Origin: Erwinia sorbitola | Lineage (GTDB): Bacteria; Pseudomonadota; Gammaproteobacteria; Enterobacterales; Enterobacteriaceae | NCBI RefSeq assembly: GCF_009738185.1 | Contig: NZ_CP046509.1 | Span: 1,057,501 to 1,121,500, forward strand | Reading direction: 5' to 3' | Length of the DNA stretch: 64,000 bases | Part shown: positions 17,567 to 25,824 of the stretch, piece after piece | Position numbering within the stretch: the first letter of the stretch is position 1 | Layout of the letters: the number at the start of each line of letters is the position of its first letter | Translations under genes and position numbers: made by a program | The notes under the pieces: generated by a model | Told to the model about the DNA's origin: nothing | Databases searched by the model: none | The model's input: the letters and a program-made list of their open reading frames with translations, nothing else

Positions 17567-18699
17567 CAGAAGGCTTCTCCTATCTGAAAGTAAAAGCCTG
17601 AGCTCCTCTCACCGACACCATAGTCAAAGCGCAGATTCATTCTTTTTTTAATCTCAAAACGGTAGCCTACGCCCACCGAAGGCAGCCAGCGTCCATCTAT
17701 CACTTCACTCGGGCGAGAGGACATACTGCCAGCGCCGACCCAGGCAACCACACCGTGCCTCCAGCTCAGTTTTTTACGTAATTCAAGCTGAGTCGTCATC
17801 GCATTACGTTCGCGATAACGCCCCTCGTAGTAGCCCCGCAGATGGTGGCTGTCGCCCAGGCTTCCCATCATGGTCCAGGGGACATGACCTGCGGCGAAAC
17901 GGCCGTACAGATCCCAGGCAATCAGGGTGGTTGGATTTATCGGATGGTACAGATCGTACTGCATATCCCAGACGGTCAGATGATGATCTCCGCCCAGGGC
18001 CGGGGTGTAATCAGTGTAGCGAATATTCATCTGCTGGCCCCGGGTGGGATTAACAGGGAAATCACGTGTGTCATAGAGGAAGATGACGCTGACGCCAACA
18101 TTCAGTTCGTTTAACGGTACCGGATGCTGGTAAAAGCTTCCTGATGCCTTATGTTGCAGCTTTGTCGCTCTTTGACTGTCAATCGCCGCACCAATCCCCG
18201 CGTAGGTATGTTGTTGCAGACGATACAGGATCTGCGGATTCGCTGAGATATTGCGAGAATTGTAGGACTGCTTGCCATGATTATTTCGCCCGGCAGAATA
18301 TCCCTCGCCCCAGTAGTGAAGCGGGCGATGGCTGAACTGACCGTTGAGATAAAAGCGCCACTGGTCATTACGCAGGAACGTGTTGTTTTCGAAACCCACT
18401 CCCAGCGCTCCGGTTGAGCTGCCAAAACCGGTTAACGAGAGCGAAGAGAGCGGGGTATTTTGCTGATAGTCATCAGGTCGATAAAAACCAGCAGCAGCTA
18501 CCCCGATGCCGATGCCCAGCTCAGGGGTGTAAAAAGGCCCTACCACCGTGCCCCAGTCGATGCTTTCTCGTGGGTCAACGTTGTGAGAACTCAGCTTGCA
18601 AAGGTATTCATCCACAGTTTCCCTGCTGGGCAAAAAGGAAGCCTGCGACAGCGGGGACGAGAGCATCAAAATTACCAACAACGTAAGGTGTGTTCGCAT
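17566..18699 (-). CDS. Omp85/BamA-type outer-membrane beta-barrel without POTRA domains
   Basis: 377-aa protein with a signal peptide (MRTHLTLLVILMLSSPLSQA). Almost all of the mature protein looks like amphipathic beta strands. Features recall the surface-antigen (Omp85) C-terminal barrel: FLYDTRDFPVNPTRGQQMNI (the conserved DxRxxPxxPxxG turn) and SLGDSHHLRGYYEGRYRERN, containing the lid-loop motif LRGY. No POTRA repeats precede the barrel, as in patatin-like or stand-alone Omp85 members. It lies between a second barrel gene (2-bp gap) and the DUF4056 lipoprotein gene (1-bp overlap), forming a three-gene envelope operon. Confidence 0.82.
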   Translation of the reverse strand: MRTHLTLLVILMLSSPLSQASFLPSRETVDEYLCKLSSHNVDPRESIDWGTVVGPFYTPELGIGIGVAAAGFYRPDDYQQNTPLSSLSLTGFGSSTGALGVGFENNTFLRNDQWRFYLNGQFSHRPLHYWGEGYSAGRNNHGKQSYNSRNISANPQILYRLQQHTYAGIGAAIDSQRATKLQHKASGSFYQHPVPLNELNVGVSVIFLYDTRDFPVNPTRGQQMNIRYTDYTPALGGDHHLTVWDMQYDLYHPINPTTLIAWDLYGRFAAGHVPWTMMGSLGDSHHLRGYYEGRYRERNAMTTQLELRKKLSWRHGVVAWVGAGSMSSRPSEVIDGRWLPSVGVGYRFEIKKRMNLRFDYGVGERSSGFYFQIGEAF

Positions 18700-18701
18700 A
18701 T

Positions 18702-19751
18702 TTAGAAACGAAACTCACCGCCCACCATTAAACTGTTACGCTTTTCAAAGCCCACTTCGGTGATGATATTAAAGTTGCGCGTAAGCTCATACTGGCCTCC
18801 GACCAGAATATTCCACGGCGACTTAAGGTGCTGTTTCACCCGAAAGTGTCCCTTCTTATCCTGGTTAACGAAGTTGACCAGATCGACAAGATTCGCTGGC
18901 ATGTGAAGGTTGCTCAGACTGCCTCTGAAATCCTGATCCACATCCTGATACATACTGCCAACCCATAAGCTGGCGTGAGATACCGGAATAGAATATTTAG
19001 CAGAGCCTGGAATGGTAAACCGGTAACCTACGCGTGGTGTAAACGTATAGGCAGAGATGCTGCCGTCAAGAATATTAAAGCTGGTACGGGTATAGTTAAA
19101 ATCTAACGTGCCGAACCAGTTATGATAACCATAGGCCAGAGTTGTCCCCCCTCCGTAAGTGGTACCTTTGAATTTTAATGTAAAATCCATATTTTTTAAT
19201 TGACCCGGGCAGGTACCGAGCGTACAGACGGAAACATTAGATACGGAACTTCCCCTTGTATGGCCAACAATCCCATACACATTTAAAAATGGGAATAACC
19301 AGGTGTCCAGCCGTGCTGTTTCGGTTTTCGATTTTTCCCGGGTTCGCCCAACGTTGATATTGAACATGTTTCCGGGCAGCGGTATAGGTTTCATACCCGG
19401 GAACAGTCCTGGAATTTTAAGGTTAGAAAACTGAATGCTTTTTACCTTAATATTCTGATGTATGTTCATATAATTAAACCCTATCCCATAGGGATCGGGT
19501 AAATCATAACCACGCTTGCGAATTTCATCACCAAAAAAAGGCAGAGGCCCGGTAGATTTTCCAAATAAATCAGGTGGTTCTGGTGCCTGTACCTCATTGT
19601 CCCCCAGTGAATCTGTTCCGTCATTGTGATAATCAAGAGAGAGCGGTGTTTTTCTGGCATTAGGCACATCAGCCCAGGCAAACGTTAACGGCACAGCAAA
19701 AAGAAAAAGGCCGGTAAGCACATTTACTTTTGTGCAGGGATATTTCCTCAT
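18702..19751 (-). CDS. Outer-membrane beta-barrel protein, unknown function
   Basis: 349-aa exported protein: signal peptide MRKYPCTKVNVLTGLFLFAV ending near AWA. The mature part is an acidic linker (about 30-75), then predicted beta strands (FPFLNVYGIVGHTRG, FKGTTYGGGTTLAYGYHNW, YTFTPRVGYRF), ending in VGGEFRF with the terminal aromatic of a BAM substrate. Two cysteines (VCTLGTC) sit in one loop. First gene of the three-gene operon with the Omp85-like barrel and DUF4056 lipoprotein. I do not recognise its role. Its 286-bp upstream gap is AT-rich with no gene. Confidence 0.72.
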   Translation of the reverse strand: MRKYPCTKVNVLTGLFLFAVPLTFAWADVPNARKTPLSLDYHNDGTDSLGDNEVQAPEPPDLFGKSTGPLPFFGDEIRKRGYDLPDPYGIGFNYMNIHQNIKVKSIQFSNLKIPGLFPGMKPIPLPGNMFNINVGRTREKSKTETARLDTWLFPFLNVYGIVGHTRGSSVSNVSVCTLGTCPGQLKNMDFTLKFKGTTYGGGTTLAYGYHNWFGTLDFNYTRTSFNILDGSISAYTFTPRVGYRFTIPGSAKYSIPVSHASLWVGSMYQDVDQDFRGSLSNLHMPANLVDLVNFVNQDKKGHFRVKQHLKSPWNILVGGQYELTRNFNIITEVGFEKRNSLMVGGEFRF

Positions 19752-20037
19752 AATTACATTCCGTGTATTTCAAGTAGTATGGGCGGGCAGCATAGCGATA
19801 GTAAGATGGGTTTGCATTCCAGAAAATGCGATGTGCGGGGGCCGGCTCTATGTTTGGCTTAAGTATTATTGGTTCTGGTAATTTTTGTTTTTTTTCTAAA
19901 CAAATTGGGCTAATGATTGTTACTATCGTTTATTTCTTGTTAGTAATCATTGCCTGTGAAGATTACTGAATATATCAGAATAATATATCGCTTATTATTC
20001 CCGGTCGCATTATCATCGCATTCTGTACGTCACAACA

Positions 20038-20565
20038 TTACTTAATTTTGTTCCATGGCATTTTGGCCAGCACGTTTGCCATTCCGCACCATCCGCTAAG
20101 ACCGGCGAAGACCAAACCCGCCCCGATAAAGCCAGATAGTAAGAAGAATCCGGTTCCAAGGGTGTAACCGAGCAGCACTCCGATAACCACCAGGCTGCCA
20201 GCGGTGATTTGTACCTGACGCATAAGCGGCAGAGGCTGCTTTTTGTCTTCAATGGTGGGGAGTTTCGCCTGCTTCCACCCGCTTAATCCCCCCTCCAGCA
20301 GCATGACTTTATGAGGATGTGCAGCTTTGATAAGAATATCCGTGTGCTGTTGGGTTCTGGCACCAGACAGGCAGTGGAAAATTACCGGGTGCTGTAATGA
20401 AACCGGGGGCAAAGCCTTTCCTTTTTGTATCTCTGAGAGGGGAAGGGTGAGCGCATCAGCAATATGCTCGCGCAGGAACTCCGCAGGCTCGCGGATATCC
20501 ACAATCGTCGCTCCCCGGGCCTGAAGATCCTTAGCTTCAGTTGGAGAGATAACCTGATATTTCAT
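20038..20565 (-). CDS. ygaP: YgaP, membrane-anchored rhodanese
   Basis: 175-aa protein: an N-terminal rhodanese domain (about 1-110) with active-site loop HCLSGARTQQ (catalytic Cys in CLSGAR), then two TM helices (ITAGSLVVIGVLLGYTLG and FLLSGFIGAGLVFAGLSGW) of the DUF2892 type. E. coli YgaP (174 aa) is a thiosulfate/sulfide sulfurtransferase in the inner membrane. It is 9 bp downstream of ygaV and co-regulated by it. Confidence 0.94.
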   Translation of the reverse strand: MKYQVISPTEAKDLQARGATIVDIREPAEFLREHIADALTLPLSEIQKGKALPPVSLQHPVIFHCLSGARTQQHTDILIKAAHPHKVMLLEGGLSGWKQAKLPTIEDKKQPLPLMRQVQITAGSLVVIGVLLGYTLGTGFFLLSGFIGAGLVFAGLSGWCGMANVLAKMPWNKIK

Positions 20566-20574
20566 AATGACTCC

Positions 20575-20880
20575 TTAAGGACAATAAATAGCTTTTAACG
20601 TTGTCACAATTTTCAGCACTGAGGGGGATTTAATAAAGTAGTTAATCCTCTGCGCTTCCCTTTTAAATTCAATCAGATGCTCCTCTCTCATGCGTGCAAG
20701 ATGCTGAGACGTTGCTGAGGCGCTTAATCCTGTCAACCGGGATAAGTCTCCGGCGGAGGTGCCCGGTGAATCAATCAGCATACAAAGAATCAGCAGCCGG
20801 TGAGGGTTGCTCATCGACTTCAGCAGCTGTGCTGCCTGGGCGGCGCTGTCGCGCAAAAGAGTCAAATCCGTATCTGTCAT
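20575..20880 (-). CDS. ygaV: YgaV, ArsR-family sulfur-responsive repressor
   Basis: 101-aa ArsR/SmtB winged-helix repressor. Recognition region is GDLSRLTGLSASATSQHLAR. It retains the two Cys positions (LILCMLID and the C-terminal AIYCP) expected for reactive-sulfur sensing in YgaV/SqrR-like proteins. The E. coli homologue autoregulates ygaVP. A perfect palindrome 24 bp upstream of the start is a likely operator. Confidence 0.93.
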   Translation of the reverse strand: MTDTDLTLLRDSAAQAAQLLKSMSNPHRLLILCMLIDSPGTSAGDLSRLTGLSASATSQHLARMREEHLIEFKREAQRINYFIKSPSVLKIVTTLKAIYCP

Positions 20881-20904
20881 GGTTTTACTTTAGCATTTAC
20901 TTAA

Positions 20905-20920
20905 TTTAGATAAATCTAAA
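20905..20920. promoter_or_regulatory. Candidate YgaV operator
   Basis: Perfect palindrome TTTAGAT-AA-ATCTAAA (7-bp arms, 2-bp centre) directly upstream of ygaV, in the position for autorepression. The remainder of the 315-bp gap to the restriction gene holds a second palindrome near 21118-21147 and no gene. Confidence 0.6.
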
Positions 20921-21117
20921 CTAATCTGGCTTGCCGGGCAAGGGGATTTGCGTTGAGATGAGCGATAAACAGATTGAAACAGTATGACGACAGTGAGGTC
21001 GAAGAGAAAAACCCGCCTAATCAGTCGAATATTGATGGTTTAATTATTGTCTGTTATTTTGTTTCACACAGTTTAAGGTGTAATAGAGTTTGCAGGAAAC
21101 ATAACGAATTGTATTCG

Positions 21118-21147
21118 AGGTTCACCGCGTAACGTTACGCAGAACCT
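21118..21147. promoter_or_regulatory. Palindrome upstream of the restriction endonuclease gene
   Basis: Nested inverted repeat: AGGTTC (21118-21123) and GAACCT (21142-21147) flank a perfect 14-bp palindrome GCGTAACGTTACGC (21127-21140). It is 49 bp upstream of the endonuclease start. A plausible binding site for a regulator of the R-M system, possibly the HTH on the methyltransferase (inference). Confidence 0.45.
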
Positions 21148-21195
21148 GGTGAAAGCGATAACTAGTTAGTAATAATATAATTACGGGTGACAACC

Positions 21196-21963
21196 ATGGA
21201 TGTTGAATGTGAAAATCTTGTCCGCAGCGAATTTAAGGACTGCATCGAGAGAACTTTGGCAAGGCTACAGCGTGACCCTACAAGCATGCCTTTTCATGAG
21301 GCGCTGTTAAGCCGTGAAGCAATCTTCTGGAGCCGTTTTGAACGTTCTTTCAGTACAAGTTTTGGACAGCGAGTCATTGAAAAAATATCAGCAGATATAG
21401 CGCGGTATTCTGGTGCCCGCAATGTGACCACTCAAAAGCAGACTTTAGTCACATTAAGCGCATCTCAGTTTTCAGCAATAGAGAACAATATCCATACGGC
21501 ACGATCAAATACTTTAGGGCACTCTCCAAACTGGAATGCTGAAGTTGAAAATATCTTTAGTATGCATTCAGGTGGTATGCGGGAGACTCAGCGGGTTATT
21601 TCCGATCTCTATTTTGAACGTGATGGTCAGGCAAATTACTTCTCAATAAAAACCGTTAAGCCAAATATTGATCAAACCGCAGAAGCTAAACGAGATTTGT
21701 TAAAGTTAAAACTGGCTGATAGCTCTGCTAATGTATATTTTGGTCTCTATTATAATCCATTTGGTGAGGGGCGGGAGTTATATCGCTGGACACCACCTAT
21801 GAAGATATTTAACTTTCATCGCGATCCCTGCGTTCTTATCGGCAGAGACTATTGGGACACGTTAGGTGGAAGAGGAACCTATGATGCCGTGCTGGAAATT
21901 GCTCAATCTGTTAGCGAGGAGTTACAGCACAAGGTAAGGCAGTATGGTATCGACAGTCTTTAA
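21196..21963 (+). CDS. TdeIII-family type II restriction endonuclease
   Basis: 255-aa protein strongly resembling the TdeIII restriction endonuclease family, whose namesake cuts GGNCC. Conserved core: RVISDLYFERDG, then NYFSIKTVKPNIDQTAEAKR (with the SIK catalytic-like strand), YFGLYYNPFGEGRE and RDYWDTLGGRGTYD. I chose ATG 21196; an in-frame GTG at 21187 is possible. Convergent with a C5 cytosine methyltransferase 42 bp away, completing a type II R-M system. Its base composition is AT-richer than the flanking core genes, which fits horizontal transfer. Confidence 0.88.
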   Translation: MDVECENLVRSEFKDCIERTLARLQRDPTSMPFHEALLSREAIFWSRFERSFSTSFGQRVIEKISADIARYSGARNVTTQKQTLVTLSASQFSAIENNIHTARSNTLGHSPNWNAEVENIFSMHSGGMRETQRVISDLYFERDGQANYFSIKTVKPNIDQTAEAKRDLLKLKLADSSANVYFGLYYNPFGEGRELYRWTPPMKIFNFHRDPCVLIGRDYWDTLGGRGTYDAVLEIAQSVSEELQHKVRQYGIDSL

Positions 21964-21991
21964 AAAAAGGAGGCAGATGCCTCCTTTTTTG
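21961..21991. terminator. Bidirectional terminator between the R-M genes
   Basis: AAAAAAAGGAGGCAGATGCCTCCTTTTTTT: stem GGAGGC / GCCTCC flanked by A7 and T7, so it can terminate both convergent transcripts. Confidence 0.88.
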
Positions 21992-22005
21992 TTTGTACAG
22001 GGTGA

Positions 22006-23388
22006 TTAGTTTTTATTAACTATCATTGCAAGATGCTTTTCAAGATAGAGATCCGAGGTGTTTTTATATCTCGAATATTTGAAGCCCGGATACTCTTTAA
22101 AGCTAACCCCTTGATCAAATGCAAGGATATGCCGACCAACAGCATAACCCAAACCAATCGGTACAGCATTTCCCAGTTGTTTATACTGATCAAGAAGCTT
22201 CCCTTCAATTTTCCAGCTTTCAGGGAACTGCTGTACTCGCTTATATTCCTCAACAGAAAGAGGGCGTAACTCTTCAGGATGTGCCAGATCAGTAGCAGGC
22301 ATCGCCGGGTGAGTCACTAATGTAGGCGAAGGTTTATCCCAGGCCAATCTTCTTAAAAATCCGGTTTTGCCGCCACCGGAGAAATATGAATTTCCCAGCG
22401 CTTCCATTTGCAAGTCAGTCGGCAAGTTTTTCCAGTACTGACCAGGCCCTAGCAATCTGTAATATTTCTTTCTTTTCTCCGGAAAATCAAGATGGGAGTG
22501 TGAGGAGATATCAAGGTCGCTCACCGCATCTTTAAATGTTTTCCAGGCGGGGAGATTAAACTCGCCACTTTGAGAGTGCGTGGGTTCCAAATACGGGATT
22601 TTTTCCCCATCTCTGGAGCACATCATAATCACGCGTTCTCTTGTTTGAGGAACACCAAAGTTCGCCGAGTTATATAATTCGAATGAGCAGCTGTATCCAG
22701 ACGCTTTAATCATGCGATAGACATAGCTTAATACACCACCCGCTTCCTCTTCACTTTTTAAAGGAGGGAAGTCATCGCCTCTCTGGCTATGTGGCCGGTG
22801 TTGTAATGGGGCAGAAAGAAGACCACGAACATTCTCGATTAAGAAATATTTTGGCCTTATCTCAAACACCGTCTCAAGGTATTTCAGGAATACGTTTCCT
22901 CTTTCATCCTCTAAACCCTGGCGTTTTCCCGCAGTTGAGAATGCCTGGCACGGAGGACCACCCATAATGAGGTCGACTTCATCGCCTAAATTAAGTCCGG
23001 CATGTTCCATAATCTCCTGAGGAGAGTAGTCACGAATATCCCCGATTAATGCAATGTCGGGTCTGTTTGCTTTGATCGTTTTGCGCGCACTTTTATCAAT
23101 TTCACAGGCAAGCAGAGTTCTGAATCCGGCTTTTTCAATACCTAAATCCAACCCCATTGCACCTGTAAAAAAACTTAATGCGATAGGGGCTGTAGTGGTA
23201 AAGTTCGCCACTCTGTCTTCTGCATTTAAGCTGCTTTTATAATTCAACACGCTTTGCTCATCAATTAACCATATTTTCCCTGATTGACGAGTATTTGGAA
23301 TGCGACCAGCCCGGCAAAGTGAGCGCACACGCTGTGGGGAAATTTCTAAGATTTCAGCAGCTTCATTCACTGTTAAAGTGGTACTCAA
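22006..23388 (-). CDS. C5 cytosine DNA methyltransferase with N-terminal helix-turn-helix
   Basis: 460-aa m5C methyltransferase, partner of the TdeIII-type nuclease. Motif I region ALSFFTGAMGLDLG (about 70-83), motif IV GGPPCQAFSTAGKRQG with catalytic Cys147, motif VI ENVRGLL (185), motif VIII QTRERVIM, and motif X LGNAVPIGL are all present. The target-recognition region lies between VIII and X. The first ~50 residues form an excisionase/MerR-like HTH (LTVNEAAEILEISPQRVRSL) with a wing (RQSGKIWLIDEQSV). M.SsoII-type enzymes use such an extension to regulate transcription. Specificity GGNCC is inferred from the nuclease. Confidence 0.92.
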   Translation of the reverse strand: MSTTLTVNEAAEILEISPQRVRSLCRAGRIPNTRQSGKIWLIDEQSVLNYKSSLNAEDRVANFTTTAPIALSFFTGAMGLDLGIEKAGFRTLLACEIDKSARKTIKANRPDIALIGDIRDYSPQEIMEHAGLNLGDEVDLIMGGPPCQAFSTAGKRQGLEDERGNVFLKYLETVFEIRPKYFLIENVRGLLSAPLQHRPHSQRGDDFPPLKSEEEAGGVLSYVYRMIKASGYSCSFELYNSANFGVPQTRERVIMMCSRDGEKIPYLEPTHSQSGEFNLPAWKTFKDAVSDLDISSHSHLDFPEKRKKYYRLLGPGQYWKNLPTDLQMEALGNSYFSGGGKTGFLRRLAWDKPSPTLVTHPAMPATDLAHPEELRPLSVEEYKRVQQFPESWKIEGKLLDQYKQLGNAVPIGLGYAVGRHILAFDQGVSFKEYPGFKYSRYKNTSDLYLEKHLAMIVNKN

Positions 23389-23529
23389 TTTAGGTTTCCC
23401 TAACGATAAAAAATTTATACCAATTTGCCTTTTACCGGCTTTAATGTCAACGTCTTCCTGAATCCGTTTCCAGTAATTTTATGCAGATAGCGACCGGCAG
23501 CCCCTCATTGAAGAACAAATAAAACAGAC

Positions 23530-23565
23530 AAAAAAGCCCACCCGGCGCTAGCCCGGTGGGCTTAT
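23530..23565 (-). terminator. Terminator of the RIO kinase gene
   Basis: Minus strand: AAGCCCACCGGGC / GCCGGGTGGGCTT near-perfect stem followed by TTTTTT, about 50 bp after the stop. Confidence 0.8.
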
Positions 23566-23613
23566 TAGCTGATGCTGAAGATTATTGCTAACGGCGCTGC
23601 GACAACACCAATC

Positions 23614-24468
23614 TTACTCGTCGTCGCGCTCTCTGGCTGCCCGCTGGCGTTCGTAATAATCATCTTCCGCTGTAATGATTTCGTCCATCAGTGAATCCAT
23701 ATCCACCTCATGAACTTCCTCGACGAAGAGACCGGTTAACGGTGTCTCTGGCGTTAATTTGCCGTCTTCAAACAGCATCCAGATCTCTTTCGCATAGCGT
23801 GTCTGCAAAAGCTGCGGTGCGAACTGCCCATAGTAAGCGGTGATATTATTCACATCACGCTCAAACATGGCCTGCGCATGGTTGTTGGCGGCGGCGTCGA
23901 CGGCCTGCGGCAGGTCGATAATGACCGGGCCTTGCGCATCAAGTAGCACGTTAAACTCCGATAAATCTCCATGCACCAGGCCAGCGCACAGCATACGTAC
24001 GATGTTGCGGATCATCGTATGGAAATCAGCTACTGCGCACTCTTCCGTCAGGGTCACGTCGCTAAGACGTGGAGCAACCCCTCCTTCTGCATCAGTGACC
24101 AGCTCCATCAACAGCACGCCATCAACGCAAAGATAGGGCTGCGGCACGCGGACGCCAGCATTAGCCAGGCGGAACAGCGCTTCAACTTCCGCCATCTGCC
24201 AGGTCTCTTCCTGCTGCTTACGGCCGAACTTTGAACCTTTTTGCATGGCGCGGGTATTACGCGAACTACGCACCTTGCGCCCTTCCTGGTACTGCACAGC
24301 CTGCTTAAAGCTGCGCTGCGATGCTTCTTTATAAACCTTGGCACAGTTGATCTTGTCACCGCATAGCACGGTGTAGACATCTGCTTCTTTACCGCTTTTC
24401 AGCCGTTGCAGCACATCGTCTATCAGACCATCATCGACCAGGGGTTGTATTCTGTTTGGGATTTTCAT
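23614..24468 (-). CDS. RIO1-family atypical serine kinase/ATPase
   Basis: 284-aa bacterial RIO-type kinase. Visible motifs: nucleotide-loop equivalent LKSGKEADVY, ATP-contact Lys in CAKVYKEA, catalytic loop LVHGDLSEFNVLL and metal-binding IIDLPQAVD. A basic segment (EGRKVRSSRNTRAMQKGSKF) lies between the N-lobe strands. The acidic C-tail ends ERQRAARERDDE. Archaeal and eukaryotic RIO proteins act in small-subunit ribosome maturation; the bacterial role is not established. Monocistronic. Confidence 0.88.
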   Translation of the reverse strand: MKIPNRIQPLVDDGLIDDVLQRLKSGKEADVYTVLCGDKINCAKVYKEASQRSFKQAVQYQEGRKVRSSRNTRAMQKGSKFGRKQQEETWQMAEVEALFRLANAGVRVPQPYLCVDGVLLMELVTDAEGGVAPRLSDVTLTEECAVADFHTMIRNIVRMLCAGLVHGDLSEFNVLLDAQGPVIIDLPQAVDAAANNHAQAMFERDVNNITAYYGQFAPQLLQTRYAKEIWMLFEDGKLTPETPLTGLFVEEVHEVDMDSLMDEIITAEDDYYERQRAARERDDE

Positions 24469-24601
24469 GCGGCTTTATACCTTATTTCAGCCGCCTTTCG
24501 TATCAATAACAGAAACGACGAGACTGGAGAAAATGGTGGAGGTTGAAAAAAGATCTCAATTTTACAGAAAAAAATGGCTTTCGCCAGTTGAGAAAGGGCA
24601 G

Positions 24602-24643
24602 AAAAAAACACCCTGTGGCCTGTCCGGGCACAGGCAGGCCACA
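24602..24643 (-). terminator. Terminator of the ABC importer operon
   Basis: Minus strand: perfect 9-bp stem TGTGGCCTG / CAGGCCACA with a 12-nt loop, then GGGTG and seven T. It lies 105 bp after the ATPase stop. Confidence 0.7.
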
Positions 24644-24747
24644 TGACGGCCAGAATGGTGATCTCTGAGGGGGATTATATCTAATTATCCCCCTGCGTGA
24701 CTCAGCAATAAAGCCAGTAAAACATATCCTTTTCACGCTTTATGAAA

Positions 24748-25824
24748 TCAGGGTTTAGGGAAGATCCACACATGATTTTCAGGCAGCTCCAGATAACAAT
24801 GCAGCGGATCGCCAACTTCATTACCGTAAGCGCGGATAACAAAATCATCGCCTGAAGTACGGAACAAATATTCCCAGCGATCCCCGAGATACATGCTGGT
24901 TAACAGCGGCAATTCCAGCTGGTTATGACTCTCCGTTGCCTGGTCTCTCAGTATCACCCGCTCTACACGGATAATCGCCGTTCCTTCCTGACCGGGTTGT
25001 ACACCTTCGCCCGCCAGCCCCCACAGCGCCCAGCCTCTGCCTTCGATGCGTGCTTTCCCCTCGCGTACTTCAGTTACTTTGCCATGCAGGCGGTTATTGC
25101 TTCCCATAAACTCTGCGGTAAACAGCGTTTTAGGCGTTGCGTACATCTCCTGTGGCGTGCCCTGCTGTTCGATTTTGCCGTTGTTGAGTAACAGAATGCG
25201 ATCGGAAATCGCCATGGCTTCATTCTGATCGTGCGTGACCATCAGCGCAGATAAACCAAGTTTGATAATCAGCTCGCGCAGGAACACACGGGCTTCTTCT
25301 CGCAGCCTGGCATCAAGGTTAGATAGCGGCTCATCCAGCAGAATGACTGGCGGGTTATAAACCAGCGCACGACCAATCGCAACGCGCTGTTGCTGTCCAC
25401 CGGAAAGCTGATAGGGATGGCGTTTACCGAGATGCCCGAGTCCCAGCTGATCCAGCACGGCCTGAACGCGCTGCGCAATCTCCGCTGTTGCCACTTTTCG
25501 CAGTTTTAGCGGATAGGCCACATTCTCGAAAACGGTTTTGTGCGGCCACAGCGCGTAGGACTGAAACACCAGCCCAAGATTGCGCTCTTCTGCCGGGATT
25601 TCACTGCGGGGCGTGCCGTCATAAACCTTGTTTTTTCCGATAAAAATCGTGCCTTCGGTTGGTTTTTCCAGACCAGCAACCGCACGTAGCAGCGTCGTTT
25701 TTCCGCTTCCGGAAGGGCCGAGCAGAGAGACCACTTCCCCGCGTTTCAGCTCCATGGAAACACCCTTTAACACCGGATTGTCGCCGTAAGTTAAGTGCAG
25801 ATTCTCGACCAGTAATTCAATCAT
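24748..25824 (-). CDS. ABC transporter ATPase, FbpC/AfuC type
   Basis: 358-aa cytosolic ATPase. Walker A GPSGSGKTT, Q-loop VFQSYALWPH, signature LSGGQQQRVAIGRAL, Walker B VILLDEPLSNLD and H-loop VTHDQNEAM are intact. A C-terminal TOBE-like region (about 240-358) is present. The family drives uptake of ferric iron or of organophosphates (Afu, Pho-type); sequence alone does not say which. The start overlaps the end of the permease gene by 8 bp. Last gene of binding protein-permease-ATPase. Confidence 0.88.
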   Translation of the reverse strand: MIELLVENLHLTYGDNPVLKGVSMELKRGEVVSLLGPSGSGKTTLLRAVAGLEKPTEGTIFIGKNKVYDGTPRSEIPAEERNLGLVFQSYALWPHKTVFENVAYPLKLRKVATAEIAQRVQAVLDQLGLGHLGKRHPYQLSGGQQQRVAIGRALVYNPPVILLDEPLSNLDARLREEARVFLRELIIKLGLSALMVTHDQNEAMAISDRILLLNNGKIEQQGTPQEMYATPKTLFTAEFMGSNNRLHGKVTEVREGKARIEGRGWALWGLAGEGVQPGQEGTAIIRVERVILRDQATESHNQLELPLLTSMYLGDRWEYLFRTSGDDFVIRAYGNEVGDPLHCYLELPENHVWIFPKP

